The translations under genes were made by a program, and so were the position numbers. From contig NZ_JACBZR010000001.1 in NCBI RefSeq assembly GCF_013408335.1, positions 2,790,001-2,854,000 on the forward strand: 64,000 nucleotides of DNA, given 5' to 3'. Shown one piece after another: positions 55,497 to 62,747 of this stretch (positions within the stretch are counted from its first letter, which is position 1; the number at the start of each line of letters is the position of its first letter). This stretch comes from Nocardioides panzhihuensis. GTDB lineage: Bacteria; Actinomycetota; Actinomycetes; Propionibacteriales; Nocardioidaceae. The notes under the pieces were generated by a model. It was not told where the DNA came from. It made no database searches and worked only from the letters and a program-made list of their open reading frames with translations.

Positions 55497-57032
55497 ATGG
55501 ACGGCGCACTCCATCGCTTCGTACGCCTGCTTCGAGTGCAGGGCGTCCGGATCGGCATCTCCGAGGTCGTCGACGCCTCGCGCGCAGCGGGCGCTCCCGG
55601 CGTACTCGACAACCGGTCGCTGCTGCGCAGCGCGCTGCGGGTGACGCTGATCAAGGACCAGCGAGACGCAGCGACCTTCGAGCGGACCTTCGACCGCTTC
55701 TTCAGCCTGCGGCCGGTGCTCGACGCTCCCGATGAGCACGGCCACTCCCATGCCCACGACGACCTGGAGGACGAGGGCGAGCTCGAGGAGTTCGTCCTCT
55801 CCGAGGAGCCGGGCAAGACACCGAGCCAGGGACACAGCCACGGCAAGCCCGACGACATCCGCGACTACTTCGATCCCGAGGACCTCTCTCAGCAGTACAA
55901 CCTGCACCAGGAGGCCAACAAGCTCGACATGGCCGCGATGACCGACGAGATCGTCCTCTCCAACGACGGTGCCGGGGCACGGACCGAGGCGGCCCGTGTC
56001 CAGCTCGACACCACGCGCCTGCACAATCCGGGTCGTCCCGGCAGGATCGCGGACAAGGCGGGCACCCGGATGGATGTCGAGCTCACCGTGGCCGAGGAGA
56101 TGGCGCTGCTGGCCTGGCTCGACGACGCCGATGCCGATACGCCCGGCGCGAGCCTCGAACCCGACGAGATCGACGCACTCCGCGCCAGCCTTTCCGGCCT
56201 GCTCGACGGTCTGCCTGCCGCGTTGCAGGCGCACCTCGAGGAGCTGATGGCGTCGGATGCCGCCATCGAGTCGCGCGAGGCCAGCGCCCGGGAGATCGAC
56301 CGCATCGGCGAGCTCGAGCGCGCCACTCTCGAGGACTCGCTCCGCAGGCTGATCCGCAGCCTGCACGGGGCTCCTCGAGCCCGACGCCGCGTAGCGGCAC
56401 GTGGCAGCATCGACGGGTCCCGCACGATGCGGCGCAACATGCGCAGCGACGGCGTGCCGTTCCGGCCGGTGACGATAGCCAAGGTGACCGACCGCCCGCG
56501 CCTGCTGGTGCTCGCCGACGTCTCCCTGTCCGTACGTGCCGCCGCCCGGTTCACCCTGCAGCTCGTCCACGGCCTGCAGGGGATGGCCTCGCAGGTGCGT
56601 ACGTTCGCGTTCGTCTCCGACCTGGTCGAGGTGACCGATCTCTTCGCCGAGCACCAGATGGAGGAGGCGCTGTCGCTGACCCTGTCCGGACTGCCGGCCG
56701 GCGGCATCCTCGACGTCGACACCGACTCCGACTACGGCTCCGCGTTCAGCCAGTTCCTCGACGAGTTCGGGGGTGGCATCAATCGGCGTACGACCGTGAT
56801 CGTGCTCGGCGACGGACGCGGCAACGGCAACGATCCCGGCACCACGGCGTTCGAGGAGATCACCCGGCGGGCTCGCGAGACGATCTGGATCACCCCCGAG
56901 CCCCGCTACTCCTGGACGCTCGGCAGCTGCGACCTGCCGGCGTACGCCACCCACTGCGATCGCGTGCACATCGTGCGCGACCTCGCCGGGCTCGACCTGG
57001 TCACCTCCCACATGACCGAGGTGGGGCGATGA
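55497..57032 (+). CDS. VWA domain protein (CoxE-like) with His-rich insertions
   Basis: This 511-residue protein is the partner of the MoxR ATPase. The N-terminal region (HRFVRLLRVQGVRIGISEVVDA) and the C-terminal VWA domain with metal-site LLVLADVSLSVRAA (about residue 340, DxSxS) and LGDGRGN match CoxE-type proteins. Two inserts, DEHGHSHAHDD (about residue 80) and QGHSHGKPDD (about 110), echo the His-rich tail of the neighbouring ATPase. It overlaps the methyltransferase gene by 4 bases. The pair likely remodels or loads Mno. Confidence 0.85.
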   Translation: MDGALHRFVRLLRVQGVRIGISEVVDASRAAGAPGVLDNRSLLRSALRVTLIKDQRDAATFERTFDRFFSLRPVLDAPDEHGHSHAHDDLEDEGELEEFVLSEEPGKTPSQGHSHGKPDDIRDYFDPEDLSQQYNLHQEANKLDMAAMTDEIVLSNDGAGARTEAARVQLDTTRLHNPGRPGRIADKAGTRMDVELTVAEEMALLAWLDDADADTPGASLEPDEIDALRASLSGLLDGLPAALQAHLEELMASDAAIESREASAREIDRIGELERATLEDSLRRLIRSLHGAPRARRRVAARGSIDGSRTMRRNMRSDGVPFRPVTIAKVTDRPRLLVLADVSLSVRAAARFTLQLVHGLQGMASQVRTFAFVSDLVEVTDLFAEHQMEEALSLTLSGLPAGGILDVDTDSDYGSAFSQFLDEFGGGINRRTTVIVLGDGRGNGNDPGTTAFEEITRRARETIWITPEPRYSWTLGSCDLPAYATHCDRVHIVRDLAGLDLVTSHMTEVGR

Positions 57033-57931
57033 GCCTGGCCGCGCCGCCGCCGATCGACCCGCTGGTCGGCACCGCCTCCGGCGCCTACCGGGACGAGCTG
57101 GTCGAGGTCGTGCGCGGACGCCCCGGCCCGGCCGCGGCGCACCGGACCCGATCGTTCGAGTTCTGGGCCGACCGCGATCGTGTCCACCTGGTGCACGACC
57201 TGCCCGCCGACCAGATCGACAACGACCTCGCGGGCCTGCTCGCCACCGAGCTGTTCGCACCTGGGTGGCTGGAAGGCAGCGAGCTCTTCGAGCGGCTGCT
57301 GACCGGGATCGTGATCAGCTCCGCGGTCGACCCGCTGACCGCGTGGACGCTGTTCTACGCCAACACCCTCGACCGGCTGACCGCGCCAGTCACCGGCGAC
57401 GTGCCGGAGCCCCACAGCGGCCTGGCCGAAGGATCGCTGGCCGGCTACGCACCGGTCTACGCCCACGCCCGGTCGCTGATCGATCCCGGGTCGATGCTCG
57501 AGCTGGGCAGCTGCTTCGGGTTCTTCAGCCTCCTCTGCGCAGCCGACCGCGACGTGACGGCAAGCGACCTCACGCCGAACACGGTGCGGCTGCTGGCGCA
57601 GGTCGCCCCGCGTCTCGGCCTGAGCCTGGGCACGCTGATCTGCGACGCAGCGCGCGTGCCGCGACCCGCGGCTTCCTTCGACACCGTGGTGGCCCTTCAT
57701 CTGCTCGAGCACCTGCCGCCCGAGCACGGTCTGGCGGTGGTGCGGGAGATGCAGCGGCTGGCCCGGCGCCGGGTGATCGTCGCTGTGCCCTACGAGGACG
57801 AGCCGACCGCTGCGTACGGTCATGTCCGGACGTTCAGCGCGGACGACCTCGCCGACCTGGCGACCGACAGCGGCTGGCGGTGGCAGGTCCACGACCACCA
57901 CGGTGGCTGGCTGGTCCTCGACCGTCCCTAG
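57029..57931 (+). CDS. mftM: SAM-dependent methyltransferase, probable mycofactocin methyltransferase MftM
   Basis: This 300-residue protein has a class I methyltransferase domain in its C-terminal half: MLELGSCFGFFSLLCA (motif I), VTASDLTPNTVRLLAQ and DTVVALHLLEHLPPEHG. The N-terminal 130 residues are of unknown fold. The known MftM methylates the glucose chain of mycofactocin, and its gene lies near mno in mycobacteria as I recall it. Translational coupling to the VWA gene and nearness to mft genes support this, but the assignment rests on context. The symbol is tentative. Confidence 0.6.
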   Translation: MSLAAPPPIDPLVGTASGAYRDELVEVVRGRPGPAAAHRTRSFEFWADRDRVHLVHDLPADQIDNDLAGLLATELFAPGWLEGSELFERLLTGIVISSAVDPLTAWTLFYANTLDRLTAPVTGDVPEPHSGLAEGSLAGYAPVYAHARSLIDPGSMLELGSCFGFFSLLCAADRDVTASDLTPNTVRLLAQVAPRLGLSLGTLICDAARVPRPAASFDTVVALHLLEHLPPEHGLAVVREMQRLARRRVIVAVPYEDEPTAAYGHVRTFSADDLADLATDSGWRWQVHDHHGGWLVLDRP

Positions 57932-57960
57932 GGCCGACCCAGGACCGTGCAGCGGGCGGC

Positions 57961-58647
57961 TCAGATGAAGCCTTCCTTGCTCGCCACGTAGACGGCCTCC
58001 GCCCTCCGGCTGACCTGCAGCTTGCGCAGGATGTTGCCGACGTGGAACTTGGCGGTCGTCTCGGAGATGAAGAGCTGCTTGCCGATGTCGCGGTTCGACA
58101 GGCCGCGCGCGAGCAGGCGGAGGACGTCCTGCTCGCGTTCGGTCAGCTGCCGGTTCTCCGCGGCCGACTCGGCGTTGATCCCCCGCACCATCGCCGCGGC
58201 GCTGCGGGAGTCGAAGGCGCTCTCACCGCGGTTGACGGCCCGGATCGCTCGCACCAGCTCGGAGGTGTCGACCTCCTTCACCACATAGCCACGCGCGCCC
58301 CGATGGATGGCCTCGAGGACGAGCTGGTCGTCGATCACGGTCGTCAGCACGAGCAGGGCGACCTCGGGATGGGCCTGGTGCAGGCGCGCGCACAGGTCGA
58401 TCCCCTCGTTGTCGGTCGACGGCGAGAGTCGCAGGTCCAGCAGCACGACGTCGGGCGCGGTGGAGGCGACGACGGCCAGCGCCTGCGCCGAGGAGCCCGC
58501 CTCCCCCACGACCCGCAGGTCGGCCTCGCGCTCGAGCACCGAGCGCAGGCCCTGGCGCACCATCGCATGGTCGTCGACCAGGACGACGCCGATGGTGCCC
58601 GCTCCTTGCTGACCTCGGGCGGGGACGATGGCCGGAGCACTCATCAC
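57961..58647 (-). CDS. mnoR: LuxR/NarL-type response regulator, MnoR-like
   Basis: This 228-residue regulator has a receiver domain with the phospho-acceptor Asp71 in DVVLLDLRL and Lys in YVVKEVDT, and a LuxR-type helix-turn-helix (LTEREQDVLRLLARGLSNRDIGKQLFISETTAKFHVGNIL). Its start overlaps the sensor kinase stop by 4 bases. By context it controls the mno and second alcohol dehydrogenase operons in response to alcohols or diols. The name follows the MnoSR system described in mycobacteria and is tentative. Confidence 0.85.
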   Translation of the reverse strand: MMSAPAIVPARGQQGAGTIGVVLVDDHAMVRQGLRSVLEREADLRVVGEAGSSAQALAVVASTAPDVVLLDLRLSPSTDNEGIDLCARLHQAHPEVALLVLTTVIDDQLVLEAIHRGARGYVVKEVDTSELVRAIRAVNRGESAFDSRSAAAMVRGINAESAAENRQLTEREQDVLRLLARGLSNRDIGKQLFISETTAKFHVGNILRKLQVSRRAEAVYVASKEGFI

Positions 58648-60062
58648 GCATCACTCTCCTCGGGCGTACGGGTGGGGCCGGGCGTGACTCCCGACAGGGG
58701 AACCCGCGACTCGATGGCGACGCCACCGGCCCGGGAGCGGCGGATCGAGAGGGTGCCGCCCAGCCCCTCGGCTCGCAGGGCCATCCCGAGCAGCCCCCGA
58801 TGGCGCCCGTCGGCGGCGCCACGGCGGGCCAGACGTACGGTGCGACGCATCGCGGCGGGGTCGCCGTTGCCGTCATCACCGATCCTGAGGACGACGCAGT
58901 CCTCGAGGTAGCACAGCCGCACCAGCGCCTTGCCGGCATCGGAGTGCATCGCCACGTTGAACAACGCCTCGCCGGCAGTCCTTGCCAACGCGTGCTCGGC
59001 GGCGGTACCCATCGGCACCGGGCTTCCCTCGACGCGCAGCCGCACGTTGAGGTGAGGACGGTGCTGGGCGGCCATCTCGGCCAGCAGCTCGGGCAGGCTC
59101 GCCACGTTCTCGGCGCCACGCTCGTGGTTCAGCGCGTAGATCACCGATCGGAGCTGCTCGGTCGCGGTCGACATCAGGTCGCGCGCCCGATCCAGCTCAG
59201 GACGTACGTCACGCCGACCTGCACCGCTCGCATCCCCGATGAAGTCGCCCCGGAGCATCTCCACCACCAGACCCGCGCTGAGCACCGTCTGGGCGACACT
59301 GTCGTGGAGCTCGAGCGCGATCCGCCGACGCTCGTTCTCGAGCAGCTCGCGCTGGTCGGCCACACGGAGCCGCTGCTCGGCCGCCCGCAGCTCCTCGTCG
59401 CGCACCGAGAGCAGCCGCGCCTGCTCGGAGACCTCCTCGAAGAGCTGGTGCGCACGTCGCTGCTGGGCCAGACCGGTGCGATAGAGGTCGCCGGTGTGCA
59501 ACGAGACCGCGGCCAGGTTGGCGAGGATGTGGAGCACCGACAGGTCCGGGGTCTCGAGCGGAAGGTCGTCCCGCGGGGCGGCGACCAGACCGCCGATCGC
59601 GTGCCCGTCAAGCAGCATCGGGACCACGACCACGCCGTCGGCGTTCTGGGTCGCCCGAGCCGGCAGGTCGCCCGTCTCGACGCGCTGGATGGCACGGGTC
59701 ACCTCCTCGGCCAGATCGGCGGCGGCGTCGATCATGGCTCCCTCGGAGTCGATCGCCAGGAAACGCGGACGGGTCGACGGCAGGGCCTGGGAGGTCAGCG
59801 CCAGCGCGGCCCAGCGGGCGTCGAGGTGGTGCGAGGCGACCCGCACGATCTTCTCCAGCAGCGCCCGCGGACCTTCGACGGAGTGGACCAGCGCACCGGA
59901 GATGGAGTCCATCGCGGCGACCGTGAGCTGCAGACGCTCGTTGGAGCGTTGGTAGGCCGAGTAGTAGGTCTGCTTGCCCGAGCGCACCCCGGTGAGCGCG
60001 GCGAGGTCCGGCAGGCGCCGGGCGATGTCGGCGGCCGAGAACGGGCGCGGCTGAGTGGTCAC
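58644..60062 (-). CDS. mnoS: GAF-domain sensor histidine kinase, MnoS-like
   Basis: This 472-residue soluble kinase has an N-terminal helical region, a GAF domain (about 50-200: LEKIVRVASHHLDARWAALALT), a coiled-coil (LLSVRDEELRAAEQRLRVADQRELLENE), the HisKA_3 phospho-acceptor helix with RRIALELHDSVAQTVLSAG (about residue 252) and a C-terminal ATPase with RIGDDGNGDP. There is no membrane segment, so it should sense an intracellular ligand or redox state. It overlaps the upstream alcohol dehydrogenase and downstream regulator genes by 4 bases each. Confidence 0.85.
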   Translation of the reverse strand: MTTQPRPFSAADIARRLPDLAALTGVRSGKQTYYSAYQRSNERLQLTVAAMDSISGALVHSVEGPRALLEKIVRVASHHLDARWAALALTSQALPSTRPRFLAIDSEGAMIDAAADLAEEVTRAIQRVETGDLPARATQNADGVVVVPMLLDGHAIGGLVAAPRDDLPLETPDLSVLHILANLAAVSLHTGDLYRTGLAQQRRAHQLFEEVSEQARLLSVRDEELRAAEQRLRVADQRELLENERRRIALELHDSVAQTVLSAGLVVEMLRGDFIGDASGAGRRDVRPELDRARDLMSTATEQLRSVIYALNHERGAENVASLPELLAEMAAQHRPHLNVRLRVEGSPVPMGTAAEHALARTAGEALFNVAMHSDAGKALVRLCYLEDCVVLRIGDDGNGDPAAMRRTVRLARRGAADGRHRGLLGMALRAEGLGGTLSIRRSRAGGVAIESRVPLSGVTPGPTRTPEESDA

Positions 60063-61255
60063 AGCGAGTCTCGGAAGATGCCGGCGATGTCTTCCTTCGC
60101 GGCGGCGCGTGGGTTGGTGGCCAGGCAGGCGTCGCGGGTGGCGGTCAGCGCCATCCGGTCGATGTCGGCGGCGGTCACGCCGAGGGCACCGAGCCGTCGC
60201 GGCGCTCCGACCGAGGCCGCGAGGTCCTGGACGTAGTGGGCCAGCAGCTCGGCCGCCTCACGGTCGGGCACACCCTCGACACGGAGCCCCATCGCATCGG
60301 CCAGCATCGCGAACCGCTCCGGGACCACTTCGGCGTTGAACCGGATGACGTGCGGGAGCAGGACACCGTTGACCACTCCGTGCGGCAGGTCGTACAGGCC
60401 ACCGACCTGGTGGCTCATCGCGTGGGTCGCCCCGAGGATCGCGTTCGAGAACGCAAGGCCAGCCTCGAGGCTTGCCTGCGCCATCCACATCCGGGCCCGC
60501 TCGTCGCCGGGCTCCTCGACGTTGCGGAGCAGTGCCTTGGCGACCAGACGAGCGGCGGACAGCGCATGCCCGTCGGCCAACGGGTTATGGCCCAGCGAGA
60601 CGAACGACTCGATCGCGTGCGTGAGGGCGTCGAGCCCGGTGGCAGCGGCGAGATCCTGAGGCATCGTGCTCAGCAGGCGCGGGTCGGTCACGGAGATGTC
60701 CGGAACGAGCGACCGCCCCATGATGGTCATCTTCACGGCGTTGGCGGTGTCGGTGACGATGCAGAACTGGGAGACGTCGGACCCGGTCCCGGCAGTGGTC
60801 GGGATCATCAGCTGAGGTGGGATCGGCTGTTCGACACGATCGACGCCTGCGTAGTCGTGGATCGATCCGCCGTTCCCGCTCACGATCGCGACGCCCTTGG
60901 CAGCGTCGAGCGCCGAGCCTCCGCCGATCCCGATGATGACGTCGCCGCCGTAATCCACATAGGCGCGGTAAGCGGCTTCGATCTCGTGATCCTTAGGGTT
61001 GGGGGTCACGCCCGCCCAGACCCGTGGCTCCAGGCCTACCTCGGCGAGATGAGCGAGCAGCTCATCGACCCAGCCCGCGTCGATGATGCCGGGGTCGGTC
61101 ACCACGAAGGGCCGGCGGGCCCCGAGCCGGCCCGCACAGAATCCGGCCTCCGCGAGCGAGCCCAGTCCGAACACCATCTCCGGCACATGGAACTTCAACA
61201 GCCGCCGATCACCTCGGGACGAGGGAAACGTCGACGGCGCGTCGAGCGTGAGCAT
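60059..61255 (-). CDS. Iron-containing alcohol dehydrogenase (1,3-propanediol dehydrogenase-like)
   Basis: This 398-residue family III dehydrogenase has the nucleotide motif GIGGGSALDAAKG, PTTAGTGSDVS, and metal ligands in TGLDALTHAIESF (Asp, His), GATHAMSHQVGGLYDLPHG (two His). It is distinct from Mno and closer to DhaT/MedH types, which act on methanol or 1,3-propanediol. It heads the operon with the MnoSR-like pair, all with 4-base overlaps, so its product or substrate is likely the signal sensed. The start is ATG at 61255. Confidence 0.88.
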   Translation of the reverse strand: MLTLDAPSTFPSSRGDRRLLKFHVPEMVFGLGSLAEAGFCAGRLGARRPFVVTDPGIIDAGWVDELLAHLAEVGLEPRVWAGVTPNPKDHEIEAAYRAYVDYGGDVIIGIGGGSALDAAKGVAIVSGNGGSIHDYAGVDRVEQPIPPQLMIPTTAGTGSDVSQFCIVTDTANAVKMTIMGRSLVPDISVTDPRLLSTMPQDLAAATGLDALTHAIESFVSLGHNPLADGHALSAARLVAKALLRNVEEPGDERARMWMAQASLEAGLAFSNAILGATHAMSHQVGGLYDLPHGVVNGVLLPHVIRFNAEVVPERFAMLADAMGLRVEGVPDREAAELLAHYVQDLAASVGAPRRLGALGVTAADIDRMALTATRDACLATNPRAAAKEDIAGIFRDSL

Positions 61256-61331
61256 TGGGGAACCGACCTCCTCGAGGCGCCACAGAAATCAGTGCCGTTA
61301 GTGACGCACGCCACACCGTAAGCCCGTTCAG

Positions 61332-61419
61332 GTTGCAACTCGGTTGCAGGCTTTGCCTTCGTCCGGCTGACCAACCGACGGAAACGTTGCAACCTCGTTG
61401 CAACGTGAACGGTGTCACA
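61332..61419. promoter_or_regulatory. Paired GTTGCAAC boxes and GTGAACGGTGTCACA element
   Basis: GTTGCAAC occurs at 61332, 61386 and 61397, with a near copy GTTGCAGG at 61343. Each pair is spaced 11 bp and the pairs are 54 bp apart, so all face the same side of the helix. GTGAACGGTGTCACA follows at 61405-61419, just before the GAF regulator start. The array lies between the divergent alcohol dehydrogenase and regulator genes. Confidence 0.65.
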
Positions 61420-61427
61420 CTGGAGAG

Positions 61428-62633
61428 ATGGACAAGGGCATGCGCGCGGAGGTCGCCGACTCCTGGCACCGTTCTGCCGCGGCAGGGGTCCCCGCCGACG
61501 AGCTCACGGCGCCGATCACCCTCGACGGCGGAGCGCTGCACTCAGCACGCGCCGAGCACCAGCTCGCCCGTGTCTTCCCGCTCCTCGACGACGTCCTCGG
61601 ACAAGCCGCCCGCGACTGCGACGCCGTGATGGCGGTCGCGGACGAAGCAGGTCAGTTGCTGTGGGTCTGCGGCTCGGGCGCGGCACTGCGCCGGGCCGAG
61701 TCGATCGGCTTCGTCGAGGGCAGTAATTGGGACGAACGCCTCGCCGGCACCAACGCACCGGGGCTCGCCCTACGTCTCGACCAGCCCAGCAGCGTCGTAC
61801 GCAGCGAGCACTTCCGTCACTCCGTGCGCCGCTGGAGCTGCGCCGCGGCGCCCATCCACGACCCCGCGAGCTCGCAGCTTCTCGGCGTGCTAGACGTCAC
61901 CGGCGGCGACGAGATCGTCGTGCCCCAGACGATGGCGCTCATCCGAGCCACGGTGCGGCTCGCGGAGACCGAGCTCGCTAGGGACCGGCTCGTCGCGGAG
62001 ACCCCGCAGGCGCCCGGACGTGCCACGATCACGATCGAGGCGCTCGGTCGCAACGACGCGTTGCTCACGGTCGACGACGACCTCGGGCACACCGGTCGGA
62101 TGCGTCTCTCGCCACGTCACAGCGAACTCATCCTGCTCCTCGCCAGCACTCCGCGCGGTCTCTCCGGCGACGAGCTCAGCGTGCTGCTCTACGAGGACGA
62201 AGGCGGATCCTCGACGCTGCGCGCAGAGCTCAACCGGTTGCGCCACCTGCTCGGTGACACGTTCTTCGCCTCGCGACCCTACCGGCTCGTGTCGGACGTC
62301 GGAGGCGACTGGCTCGCGGTCGAGGCGCTGCTCGCATCCGGGGACGTCGCCGGTGCGCTTCGCGCCTTCCGAGGCCCCCTGCTCCCACGGTCCACGGCTC
62401 CCGGGGTCGTACGCCTGCGCCAGGCACTCACCGAACAGATGCGTGCCGCCATCATGCACGCCGGCCAGCCCGACCTGATGTCGGCCTGGACTCGCTCGGC
62501 CTGGGGTTCGGACGACTACGAGATGTGGGCTCAGCAACGCGATCTGCTGCCACCGGGGTCACCCATGTGGGCCCTTGCCACCGGGCAGCTGGCCCGGCTG
62601 GACCACGAGTTGACGGGCGCTCCTACCCGTTAG
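61428..62633 (+). CDS. GAF-domain transcriptional regulator of the aldehyde dehydrogenase
   Basis: This 401-residue regulator begins with an AcoR-like N-terminus (EVADSWHRSAAAGVPADEL) and a GAF domain (about 60-190: AVADEAGQLLWVCGSG, WDERLAGTNAPGLAL, VRSEHFRHSVRRWSCAAAPIHDP). The sigma-54 AAA domain of AcoR is absent. The C-terminal part (LSPRHSELILLLASTPRGLSGDELSVLLY, TLRAELNRLRHLLGD) is a winged-helix DNA-binding domain. It lies 114 bp before an aldehyde dehydrogenase gene on the same strand and probably activates it. The ATG at 61428 has GGAGAG upstream. Confidence 0.8.
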   Translation: MDKGMRAEVADSWHRSAAAGVPADELTAPITLDGGALHSARAEHQLARVFPLLDDVLGQAARDCDAVMAVADEAGQLLWVCGSGAALRRAESIGFVEGSNWDERLAGTNAPGLALRLDQPSSVVRSEHFRHSVRRWSCAAAPIHDPASSQLLGVLDVTGGDEIVVPQTMALIRATVRLAETELARDRLVAETPQAPGRATITIEALGRNDALLTVDDDLGHTGRMRLSPRHSELILLLASTPRGLSGDELSVLLYEDEGGSSTLRAELNRLRHLLGDTFFASRPYRLVSDVGGDWLAVEALLASGDVAGALRAFRGPLLPRSTAPGVVRLRQALTEQMRAAIMHAGQPDLMSAWTRSAWGSDDYEMWAQQRDLLPPGSPMWALATGQLARLDHELTGAPTR

Positions 62634-62661
62634 GACAGGATCCGGAAGCGGGCCGGACAAC

Positions 62662-62713
62662 GGCAACGTGTCTGCAACGTCACGGCTCCTACGGTGCTGT
62701 GAACGGCGTCACA
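62662..62713. promoter_or_regulatory. Half-sites and GTGAACGGCGTCACA element before the aldehyde dehydrogenase
   Basis: GGCAAC (62662) and TGCAAC (62673) repeat with the same 11-bp spacing as the boxes upstream of the regulator, and GTGAACGGCGTCACA (62699-62713) matches the 61405 element at 14 of 15 positions. A common regulator is likely. Confidence 0.55.
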
Positions 62714-62747
62714 GAGGACGCCGAGTCCCGACATCAGGAGCATTCAG

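Noticed and set aside
54210..57260. Long minus-strand open frame opposite the MoxR and VWA genes
   Set aside because: Antisense shadow with no recognisable domain; the plus-strand genes have clear Walker and VWA motifs.
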